The notes under the pieces were generated by a model. That model was not told the DNA's origin. It was given only the letters and a program-made list of their open reading frames with translations, and ran no database searches. DNA of 8,059 nucleotides from Nitrospira sp. Lineage in GTDB: Bacteria > Nitrospirota > Nitrospiria > Nitrospirales > Nitrospiraceae. The stretch spans positions 1-8,059 of the forward strand of contig SWDL01000333.1 of assembly GCA_005116795.1 (NCBI GenBank). Reading direction: 5' to 3'. This document shows positions 1-6,613 of the stretch, piece after piece. The stretch's first letter is position 1. Every line of letters starts with the position of its first letter. Made by a program: the position numbers and the translations under genes.

Positions 1-1
1 C

Positions 2-1197
2 TTCGTTGTCTTTACCCTCAGCGGATGCGCGCTTGGGGGGGCTCCGCTTGCCTCGATCCAACCAGTCGTTCCCGGGCCGTCCCAGGCCACGCATGCGAAT
101 CAGGAGATCGGTGAGAAGGAACGGCGCGACGGTCGCGCAGCCGTCTTCGGGGCCGCGGTGATGATGGAATTGGATCGGCTGGGAGTGTTGCCCCAGGTTG
201 ATGTGATGTCGGCGGTGTCCGGCGGCGCGATGCCCGCGGCCTATTATGCCTTGGATGGCCGCAATGGCTTCAACTTCCGCCGGGATGTTCAAGAAAAGGT
301 GGGCTACAACTTCCAAGGTGAGATCCTGCGTCGGGTGGTCTCGCCCTGGCAGGTGGTGTGCGGTCGTGGTTTAGCGACGAAGCCAGACCCCGGATCATCA
401 TCGATCTTTTCGATCGTGAACTGTTTCACGGCGCGGCCTACGGCGACGTGAATCCCGACCGTCCGAAACTGCTCCTCAACGCGACGAATGCGCTGACGGG
501 AGAACCCTTCGTCATTTCTGATGAAGCCGTTGCCGGGCTGAACCGGTCTCTGTCGTCGTTTCCGGTCAGTCGGACCGTGTACATATCGGCGTCGTACCCC
601 GGTCTCTTCACGCCCTTGATGCTGATGCCGGCCGGCGACGGGGAGGCCGATGGAGCGAGCCGCGGGGGCACGGCGTATGACGGGGGAGCGGGCGACAATC
701 TCGGGATCGCGACCCTGTTGAGACTGCTGGAACGCGACACGACACACGAACCGTTGGAGGCGCACTTTCCTGACGGCTGTCTGGTGATCGCCGTGGATGC
801 CACGCCGCGTTCAAGAAGAGACAATGAGCAGCCCCTCTCCGCGGCGGCCGCCTTGTTGGCGAACAACCGGCGCCATATACTCGATCGGGCCGGGATTCCC
901 CCGGCCGATCAGGACCGGGTCGTGTTCAGCGAATTCCTCGTGGGCCACGGACCCAGCCGATGCCGTTTCTGGCACATTGCGCTGCGGCAGCTTCCCGACG
1001 ATGATCCGTTCGGGGCGCAGGCCGCGCGCACGCCGACCAATCTGGGGCTGGATCAGGAAGACCGGGATCGGCTCCGCATGGCCGCAGCAAGACTGGTGGA
1101 GCGGGGCCGGCATGCGGCGCGCACCGTGGGGCAGGCCACCGGGCAGATCGATCCCTCGAATCAGGCCTTGCCGATCGAGCAGCGAGTCTTGAGGTAG
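2..1197 (+). pseudogene. Patatin-like phospholipase lipoprotein, 5'-truncated by window edge and frameshifted
   Basis: The product resembles a serine lipid acyl hydrolase of the patatin family, lipid-anchored outside the cytoplasm. The first part reads in frame 2 from the window edge. It begins with the end of a signal peptide and a lipobox, LSGC, whose Cys codon is at 26-28. The nucleophile motif SAVSGGA follows, with its Ser codon at 218-220. Family-like sequence stops near NFQGEILRRVVSPWQ (to about 352), after which frame 2 is unrelated and ends at 451. The homologous sequence resumes in frame 1 from about 358 (LFDRELFHGAAYGD, then FPVSRTVYISASYPGLF) and includes the catalytic Asp motif DGGAGDN, with its Asp codon at 679-681. 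It ends at TAG 1195-1197. Frame 1 is open only from 322, so loss of one base in 322-357 explains the break. The glycine-rich oxyanion loop expected before the nucleophile is also not visible. The start lies outside the window. It could instead be a functional gene with a sequencing error. Confidence 0.75.
341..363 (+). other. Frameshift site in the patatin-like gene
   Basis: The family-consistent reading passes from frame 2 (Ser-Pro-Trp-Gln-Val-Val, codons from 341) to frame 1 (Val-Arg-Ser-Trp-Phe, codons from 358). The overlap holds a GTGGTGTG run at 353-360, a short GT-rich repeat where loss of one base by slippage is plausible. No long homopolymer, slippery heptamer or stimulatory hairpin is apparent, so programmed frameshifting is not supported. 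The exact base lost cannot be placed from one sequence. Confidence 0.6.
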
Positions 1198-1212
1198 GCG
1201 CTCGAGCGCTCG
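1198..1212. repeat. Overlapping GCGCTCGA palindromes just after the patatin stop
   Basis: GCGCTCGAGCGC (1198-1209) is a perfect 12-base palindrome. CGAGCGCTCG (1203-1212) is a second palindrome overlapping it. Together they form a tandem GCGCTCG-A-GCGCTCG. The repeat begins at the base after the TAG stop. There is no loop and no T-tract, so it does not look like an intrinsic terminator. It could be a protein-binding site or chance in GC-rich DNA. Confidence 0.35.
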
Positions 1213-1293
1213 TTCAACATGACGAAGTAGGACAGACTGGATTGTCCAAACTTTTCACTGTGGACTTCTCACTTCTTACTTGCCCCAATAACG

Positions 1294-2754
1294 ATGCTCA
1301 CCGGCCCCTCTTGGGATGAATGTTCGGAACTGGCCCTGGCGCGTGTTCAGGCGTCAGGGGCCGAGTATGGCGATGTTCGAATTCAGGAAAGCCTGACCCA
1401 GACCCTCACGGGCGAGGATCGCCGCATCGCGCGCATCCGCGACCAGCAGGATCGGGGGTTCGGGGTACGCGTCCTGTATCGAGGGGCCTGGGGATTCGCC
1501 GCCAGCTCCATCCTCTCCCTCGAAGAGGTGCCGCGAGTGGCTGCTCTCGCCGTGGAGATCGCCAAGGGCTCCGCAAGTCTGCTCCAGGATCCCGTACAGT
1601 TGGCCGCGGAGCCGGTCCATCACGCCGGGGTGGTGACGGCCGCGCGGGTCGATCCCTTTGCGATACCGCTGGAGGACAAGACGCGCCTCTTGCTGGAGAC
1701 GATGGAGGCGCTGCACCGACAAGCCGGCATCGCGCGCAGCACGGCGGCCTTGTGGGCTCGCCGGGACATGAAACTCTTCGCCTCGACGGAAGGCTCCCGC
1801 ATCCGCTTTGATCTGCTGGCCTGCCAGGGCGAGTTCAGCGCGACCGCGGTGCATGATGGTCGGTTTGCCACGCGGAGCTTCAATACGCCTTCTCTGCGAA
1901 GGGGCTACGAGCTCATGACGGAGGTCGACTTCCTGGCAGAGGCTCCGCGCGTCGCCGCGCAGGCGGTCGAGAAAGTCCGCGCGCCTCAAGTGGAGGCCGG
2001 CCGGTACGACATGATCTTGGACCCCGAACACCTTTCGCTGACCGTCCATGAGTCGTGCGGCCATCCGAGCGAGTTGGATCGGGCGCTGGGCTATGAAGCC
2101 AATTACGCCGGCACCAGTTTTCTCACCACCGACAAGCTTGGAGGCTTCCGCTACGGCTCTCCGCACGTCAATCTCGTCGCCGATAACACCGAGCCTGAGA
2201 CCTTGGCGGCCACCGGCTACGACGACGACGGCGTGGCCTGTCAACGGTGGGACATCGTGCGGGACGGCATCTTTGTCGGCTATTGCACCAATCGCGAGGT
2301 GGCGTCCAAGATCGGAGAGACGCGCTCACGGGGTTCGAATCGCGCCGATGGCTGGCAGAGCGTCCCGATGGTCCGTATTGCGAACATCGGGTTGGAGCCG
2401 GGCCGGGCGTCACTGGACGAACTGCTCGCCGACGTGAAGCGCGGCATCTACATCGAAGGGCATGGCTCCTACAGCATCGACCAGCGTCGCTACAATTTTC
2501 AGTTCGGCGGCGATGCCTTCTGGTTGATCGAGAACGGCCGGCGGACGCACATGCTGCGGGACGTCGTCTATCACGGCATCACGCCGGAATTCTGGGGGCG
2601 CTGCGACGGCGTGGCGGACCGGACTCACCGACGGCGGTACGGGTTCATCACCTGCGGCAAGGGACAGCCGGGCCAGTCCGGCTGGATGACGCATGCCGCG
2701 TCGCCGGCGCGATTCCGGGAGATCAGCGTGATCCGTGGACAGGCGGCGACATGA
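1294..2754 (+). CDS. tldD: TldD-type zinc metallopeptidase (TldD/PmbA family), 486 aa
   Basis: This is the catalytic subunit of the cytoplasmic TldD/TldE heterodimer, which in E. coli trims unfolded or modified small peptides (microcin B17 leader, CcdA antitoxin). The length matches the family's usual 450-490 aa. The signature HESCGH (residues 252-257) gives the HExxxH zinc site: His252 and His257 as ligands and Glu253 as general base. It is followed by the typical SELDRALGYEANYAGTSF stretch. Cys454, in ITCGKGQPGQ near the C-terminus, sits where the family's third zinc ligand lies. The N-terminal region (about 20-85, with a GFGVRVLYRGAWGFAAS segment) is the usual substrate-chamber domain. ATG 1294 is the only convenient start, since no in-frame start lies in the 36 bases upstream. 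No clear Shine-Dalgarno precedes it, so initiation may be weak or leaderless. The stop overlaps the tldE start (ATGA), which indicates coupling. The catalytic set looks intact. Confidence 0.95.
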   Translation: MLTGPSWDECSELALARVQASGAEYGDVRIQESLTQTLTGEDRRIARIRDQQDRGFGVRVLYRGAWGFAASSILSLEEVPRVAALAVEIAKGSASLLQDPVQLAAEPVHHAGVVTAARVDPFAIPLEDKTRLLLETMEALHRQAGIARSTAALWARRDMKLFASTEGSRIRFDLLACQGEFSATAVHDGRFATRSFNTPSLRRGYELMTEVDFLAEAPRVAAQAVEKVRAPQVEAGRYDMILDPEHLSLTVHESCGHPSELDRALGYEANYAGTSFLTTDKLGGFRYGSPHVNLVADNTEPETLAATGYDDDGVACQRWDIVRDGIFVGYCTNREVASKIGETRSRGSNRADGWQSVPMVRIANIGLEPGRASLDELLADVKRGIYIEGHGSYSIDQRRYNFQFGGDAFWLIENGRRTHMLRDVVYHGITPEFWGRCDGVADRTHRRRYGFITCGKGQPGQSGWMTHAASPARFREISVIRGQAAT

Positions 2755-4085
2755 CCGCCGGCTCGATCACACCGTGGCCCGCCATGACGAGTCAGGAGGA
2801 ATTTCGATTCCTCTCCGACCTGGTCCTCACGCACTCCTCAGGCGACCACACGCTGGTCGGCCTGCACGATCAACGAACGGGCACGACTCGGTTCGCCAAT
2901 AATCAGGTCGTGCAGAACGTCGACGCCCGGCGAGGGGTCTTCACGGTCACCGTCGCATTCGGGGCCCGCCATGGGACGGCCAGTACGACGGACTTCACGG
3001 CGGGGGCCGTACAAGAGACGTTGACACGCGCGGAACAGATCGCGCGACTCTCGCCGGACGACGCGGAGTATCTTCCCCCGGTCGGGCCCCAATGGTTTCC
3101 CGCGCTGCCGTCCTCTCGACCGGACACAGCCGCCGCCGGTCCGGCCCGGCGCGTGGCATTGGCACGAACGGCTGTCGAAGCAGTGGCCGCCGAGGAGCTG
3201 CTCTGCGCGGGCATCGTGACCTCCGGGGTCCATGCGGTGGGCGTCGCGGCGAACAGCGGTTTGTTTGCCTTCGAAGAGCGAACGGACGCCCGGTTCAGCG
3301 TGACGGTGCAGGCCGGCGATGCCACGGGCTGGGCCTCGGCGGCGCACCGATCGTTCGATCACCTGCAAGTCCCCGAGCGGACGCAGATTGCCATCGACAA
3401 GGCGCGGCAGTCGGTGAACCCGCGGGAGGCGCCGGCCGGGCGCTACACGGTCATTCTGGAGCCGTCCGCGGTGGCTGGGCTGCTCTCCTCGCTCATCTGG
3501 AAGCTGGATGCGAAGTCCTACGACAAGGGCACGAGCCCCTTCGCCGGGAAGCTCGGATCCCGGATCGTGGACCCACGCCTCACCCTTCGAAACTGTCCGG
3601 ACCATCTGGATCTCCTCGCCGCGGGCTTCACGTCGGAAGGGCTCCCGAACGGCGACAGCGTCTGGATCGATGCCGGCGTGCTGACGAATCTCCTGCACGA
3701 CCGATTTACCGCAAAGGCCCATGGCCTGGCCGCCATCCCCACGCTGGACGCGCCGCTGCTCTCAGGGGATGAGTCCAGCACCGAGGATGTGATCGCCGGC
3801 ACGGCACGTGGAATCCTCGTCACCAACTTCTGGTATCTGCGCGTGGTCAATCCTATGGATCTGACCCTCACCGGTATGACAAGGGATGGGACCTTCCTCA
3901 TCGAGGATGGGCGGATCGTGTCGGGCCTTCGCCACTTCCGGTTTCATGAAAGCCCCCTCCGGGCCTTCAATCAACTGGAGGCCTTCACGGCCCCGGCGGA
4001 AGCCATCACAGCGGAAACCGGCAAGCTGCTGGTGCCCGCCATGCGGATCAACGACTTCAACTTCTCGAGCGTGACGAAATTCTAA
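2751..4085 (+). CDS. tldE: TldE/PmbA, non-catalytic partner subunit of the TldD/TldE protease, 444 aa
   Basis: This is a TldD/PmbA-family protein without an HExxxH motif, as expected for TldE (PmbA), which pairs with TldD to close the proteolytic chamber. Family features include the N-terminal RFANNQVVQNVDARRGVFTV stretch, the central RYTVILEPSAVAGLL, then SPFAGKLGSRIVDPRLTL, and the C-terminal TNFWYLRVVNPMDLTLTGMT followed by FLIEDGRIV. The chosen ATG at 2751 overlaps the tldD stop in ATGA, which gives a 444-residue protein close to the usual length. An in-frame ATG at 2784 is the alternative and would drop 11 residues. The same frame stays open back to 2247 inside tldD, but that stretch reads as out-of-frame shadow of tldD and is not included. 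Stop is TAA at 4083-4085. The pair is co-transcribed and very probably translationally coupled. Confidence 0.93.
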   Translation: MTAGSITPWPAMTSQEEFRFLSDLVLTHSSGDHTLVGLHDQRTGTTRFANNQVVQNVDARRGVFTVTVAFGARHGTASTTDFTAGAVQETLTRAEQIARLSPDDAEYLPPVGPQWFPALPSSRPDTAAAGPARRVALARTAVEAVAAEELLCAGIVTSGVHAVGVAANSGLFAFEERTDARFSVTVQAGDATGWASAAHRSFDHLQVPERTQIAIDKARQSVNPREAPAGRYTVILEPSAVAGLLSSLIWKLDAKSYDKGTSPFAGKLGSRIVDPRLTLRNCPDHLDLLAAGFTSEGLPNGDSVWIDAGVLTNLLHDRFTAKAHGLAAIPTLDAPLLSGDESSTEDVIAGTARGILVTNFWYLRVVNPMDLTLTGMTRDGTFLIEDGRIVSGLRHFRFHESPLRAFNQLEAFTAPAEAITAETGKLLVPAMRINDFNFSSVTKF

Positions 4086-4264
4086 GGACTACGCCGATTC
4101 CCGGCCTGTCGAGATTGCCAATCGTCACCATGACTGACCCATCCAACCAAAGCGCCGCGGTCTCCTGTAGAATAGACTCAATCGCCTGTAACGAATGGAC
4201 CGGTGGACAGACACATGGACAAGGGCGGGAGCCCATTCTGTCGATCGGTCTGAAGCTGTGAGGG

Positions 4265-4274
4265 AAGGGAGGGG
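4265..4274 (+). promoter_or_regulatory. Strong ribosome binding site for msrA
   Basis: AAGGGAGGGG lies just before ATG 4278, with core GGAGG at 4268-4272 and a five-base spacer. It fixes the msrA start and is much stronger than the sites before tldD and tldE. I found no convincing -35/-10 pair in the 192-base gap 4086-4277; a TAGAAT at 4168-4173 lacks a recognisable -35 partner. Confidence 0.7.
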
Positions 4275-4277
4275 ACG

Positions 4278-4892
4278 ATGGATAGGAAATGGACGATCTA
4301 TCTGACGGCGTTCGGCGTGGCGGTCACACTGGGCCTGTGGGGGATGCTTCATTCAGCGACGGGGGGCGCGACGGCCAAGGCCACCTTTGCTGGCGGCTGC
4401 TTCTGGTGCATGGAAGAGGTGTTCGAGGGGGTGGGCGGAGTCGTCTCCGTGACCTCCGGCTACACCGGCGGCCAAGCGGCGAATCCGGGCTACAAGGACG
4501 TGTCTGCGGGGACGACGGGCCATGCCGAGGCCATCGAGGTGCTCTACGATCCGACGAAGGTGACCTATGAACAATTACTCGACGTGTTTTGGCGGAATGT
4601 GGATCCCCTGACGCCCGACCGGCAGTTTTGCGATGTCGGAACTTCATATCGGACCATGATCTTCTATCACGACGACGCACAGAAGCGGGCCGCGGAGTCG
4701 ACCAAGACGGCCATCGAACGGTCCAAGCGCTTTCGCGAGCCGATCGTCACCCAGATCGTGGCGGCGAGCCAGTTTTACCCGGCGGAGGAGTATCACCAGG
4801 ACTTCTACAAGAAAAATCCGTTCCGGTACAAAGCATACAAGTTCAACTGCGGGCGCGCTCAGCGCCTGTCGGATCTCTGGGGGAAGTCCTAA
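4278..4892 (+). CDS. msrA: Peptide methionine-(S)-S-oxide reductase MsrA, exported or membrane-anchored, 204 aa
   Basis: MsrA reduces the S-epimer of methionine sulfoxide in proteins. The catalytic motif GCFWC (residues 40-44) supplies nucleophile Cys41. By family alignment the substrate pocket includes Tyr62 (SGYTGG), Glu84 (GHAEAIEVLYDP), Asp119 and Tyr124 (FCDVGTSYR). The C-terminal block YHQDFYKKNP followed by FNCGR gives Cys191 as the likely resolving cysteine; Cys44 and Cys118 are extra thiols. Before the catalytic domain (from about residue 34) there is MDRK plus a hydrophobic helix (residues 7-24). This implies a signal peptide or N-terminal anchor and a periplasmic site of action. 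No lipobox Cys is present. The domain is not fused to MsrB. The start is set by a strong ribosome site. The next gene starts 17 bases after the stop. An exported MsrA needs electrons from a periplasmic thioredoxin-like donor, which is not encoded here. Confidence 0.95.
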   Translation: MDRKWTIYLTAFGVAVTLGLWGMLHSATGGATAKATFAGGCFWCMEEVFEGVGGVVSVTSGYTGGQAANPGYKDVSAGTTGHAEAIEVLYDPTKVTYEQLLDVFWRNVDPLTPDRQFCDVGTSYRTMIFYHDDAQKRAAESTKTAIERSKRFREPIVTQIVAASQFYPAEEYHQDFYKKNPFRYKAYKFNCGRAQRLSDLWGKS

Positions 4893-4909
4893 CGAGAAGG
4901 GACGATCGT

Positions 4910-5311
4910 ATGTTGGTGGGATTGATCGGCGCGATCTTCGTCTTGAACGCGCTGCACACGGTCGACCACGTGCTCCGCGGAGATTTCCACTGGCCGTTGG
5001 ATGCGCAGTCCATCGTATTTGTTGCGATCACGGTGACGATCAACGTGGTGCTGGGAGTGGGACTCTGGCTGTCTGGAAAGGGGCGGCTGGGCTGGCGGTT
5101 TTGGGCGGTGACGGGCGCGATTGGGTTGGCCTTCGGCTGGTTCTCCCATTTCAGCCCCTTCACCGATCAGCCACCGATGCGCATCTATGGGGCGTACCAA
5201 TCGGCAACGGCTGGAGGGCTCGCGGTGGCTCTGCTGGTTCTCTTGATGCTCACCGTCCTGGCCACGACCGTCTATGCCGGGTTTCGGTGGAGCGGCGCAC
5301 GCCGAGCATGA
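4910..5311 (+). CDS. Small four-helix integral membrane protein of unknown function, 133 aa
   Basis: I do not recognise the family. The ATG at 4910 is preceded by AAGGGA (4897-4902) at a seven-base spacing, which favours it over the longer open frame running back into msrA. Four hydrophobic segments are visible at about residues 2-22, 33-54, 62-81 and 100-124. The first contains a polar LHTVDH (His16, Asp19, His20) followed by RGDFHW (His27). A further His80 lies in WFSHFSPF at the end of the third segment. Buried histidines of this kind can bind heme or metal, but no known motif confirms that. The short distance to msrA indicates one operon, so a role in envelope redox or stress is possible but inferred only from context. 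The C-terminus is basic (RWSGARRA). It ends 27 bases before the convergent transporter gene. Confidence 0.85.
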   Translation: MLVGLIGAIFVLNALHTVDHVLRGDFHWPLDAQSIVFVAITVTINVVLGVGLWLSGKGRLGWRFWAVTGAIGLAFGWFSHFSPFTDQPPMRIYGAYQSATAGGLAVALLVLLMLTVLATTVYAGFRWSGARRA

Positions 5312-5333
5312 CGGCAGCTCCCATTTCTTTCCC

Positions 5334-5361
5334 ACCCCTCACTCCTCACCCCTCACTCTCC
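5334..5361. repeat. Two-copy CTCAC-rich tandem repeat, 14-base period
   Basis: ACCCCTCACTC occurs exactly at 5334-5344 and again at 5348-5358. The full units, ACCCCTCACTCCTC and ACCCCTCACTCTCC, match at 12 of 14 positions. A looser pyrimidine-rich relative (TTCTCACTTCTTACTTG, about 1266-1282) lies before tldD. On the minus strand the repeat encodes the last residues and stop codon of the transporter gene. The function is unknown. It is a simple tandem duplication and not an insertion sequence. Confidence 0.6.
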
Positions 5362-6613
5362 GCTCCCGTTCCCCCTTCGCCAGCCACCACCCGAGCCAGG
5401 CCCACAGGATCATGACCGGCGCCAGCGCCCAGGCGATGAGGGCCGTCGAGGCGCCCAGCGCCTTGATGCCCGACACCAGCCATCCGGTGGAGGCATCGCC
5501 CCCGCGTGACACGGCCGTATCGATAAAGTTCTTGGCCTTATATTTCTCCTCCCTCGGTACGACCGTGAAGAGAATTTCGCGCGCCGGTTTCGAGACGGCA
5601 TATTCGCCCACTCGCCGGACCACGGTCACGGCGATGATCAGCGACAGGGCCTGATCCATCCCGAGCGCGGCGAATCCCACCAGACTGACCACCGGCAGCA
5701 CCAGCAGCGCCGTGGCGAGCCCGAACCGCGCGATGAGCCGGTTCGTGCCGAACAGTTGCACGACCAGCGTGAGCCCATTGACCAGCAGATCGATCCGGGC
5801 GAATAACTGCGTCCGTTCCGTGGAGGCGGAGATGGTCTCCGCCACTGTTCGGGTTTGCTCCATGTACAAGAACGTGGCGGTTGCCGTGAGGCAGAGCAGA
5901 TAGCCGCAGATGGCCAGCAAGTAGGGCGAGGACACGGTGAGCCGGATGCCGGCCCAGATGCTGCCTCTCAGCGGCTGTTCGGGGGGCGCGTGGTGTGCTC
6001 GTGTTCGGCCGGCGGTCCCGCGATCGAGTCGATGGATGCAGGCCAGGCACCCGAGCAGCAACAAGTCGGAGAGGAGCATGAGGGGCGGGATGCCCATGAG
6101 CGCGGGCAGCGAGCCGGCCAGCGCCGGACCCACCAGGGCGCCGGTGCTGCCGCCGGCGGCGATCACGCCGAAGAGGCGCGCGCCTTGCTCCGGCGTGAAC
6201 AGATCAGCCATGAAACTCCAGAACACCGAGACCACGAAGAGATTGAACACCGAGAGCCACACAAAAAAGACGCGCGCGACCCAATCCGGGGCGATGTGCG
6301 CCGCCATCAGCACATAGAAGACCGCCAGATTCGCGGCAAAGAAGGTGTACACCGTCATGAGCAACCGATAGCGGGACAAGCGGGCGGAGAGGAGTCCGAA
6401 GAGCGGGGTGACAGTCAGCAGCGTCACAAACGTGCCGGTCATCATCCATGGCAGGTTGCGCAGGCCGCCTTGAATGACCATCTCGTCCCGCACCGGGCGC
6501 AGGACGTAGTAGCCGCAGAGCAGGCAGAAAAAGTAGGCGAAGGCCCAGATCAGCGGGAGCACCTCATGGGGCTCCGCCTTGGCGAGCGCGATGAGTCGTT
6601 CTCGCATGGTCAT
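5339..6613 (-). CDS. MFS-superfamily transporter resembling ATP/ADP (NTP/NDP) carrier-type proteins, 424 aa
   Basis: This is a polytopic inner-membrane transporter with about 12 predicted helices. The first helix ends in YYVLRPVRDEM (residues 35-45). With the later SVFWSFMADLFTPEQGARLFG and AAGGSTGALVGPALAG stretches, this resembles the bacterial branch related to ATP/ADP translocases (COG3202-like), often annotated simply as MFS transporter. The C-terminal half has VRRVGEYAVSKPAREILFTV and EEKYKAKNFIDTAVSRGGD, also typical of that group. The substrate cannot be read from the sequence. Free-living bacteria carry such proteins, so nucleotide exchange should not be assumed. ATG 6613 overlaps the TGA of the upstream permease (ATGA), and a second ATG at 6607 is two codons in. 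The open frame extends upstream to 7102, but that part is shadow of the permease. The last few residues (RRVRGEE) and the stop come from the CTCAC repeat. Confidence 0.85.
   Translation of the reverse strand: MTMRERLIALAKAEPHEVLPLIWAFAYFFCLLCGYYVLRPVRDEMVIQGGLRNLPWMMTGTFVTLLTVTPLFGLLSARLSRYRLLMTVYTFFAANLAVFYVLMAAHIAPDWVARVFFVWLSVFNLFVVSVFWSFMADLFTPEQGARLFGVIAAGGSTGALVGPALAGSLPALMGIPPLMLLSDLLLLGCLACIHRLDRGTAGRTRAHHAPPEQPLRGSIWAGIRLTVSSPYLLAICGYLLCLTATATFLYMEQTRTVAETISASTERTQLFARIDLLVNGLTLVVQLFGTNRLIARFGLATALLVLPVVSLVGFAALGMDQALSLIIAVTVVRRVGEYAVSKPAREILFTVVPREEKYKAKNFIDTAVSRGGDASTGWLVSGIKALGASTALIAWALAPVMILWAWLGWWLAKGERERRVRGEE

Noticed and set aside
1354..2244. Long open frame on the minus strand (296 codons) inside tldD
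   Set aside because: It lies antisense to a clearly homologous gene, and its translation is Arg/Gly/Ala/His-rich with no family features. This is the usual GC-rich shadow.
2247..2750. Upstream extension of the tldE frame within tldD
   Set aside because: The frame is open, but the peptide has no TldE similarity. The ATGA overlap at 2751 gives a normal-length protein.
2838..3722. Minus-strand open frame of 294 codons inside tldE
   Set aside because: It is antisense to tldE, has no recognisable domain, and its composition is typical of a mirror frame.
4196..4220. Three TGGAC copies upstream of msrA
   Set aside because: Spacing is uneven (8 and 12 bases) and the words are short, so chance is sufficient.
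5312..5338. Possible bidirectional terminator between the convergent genes
   Set aside because: The 27-base gap has no inverted repeat with a T-tract.
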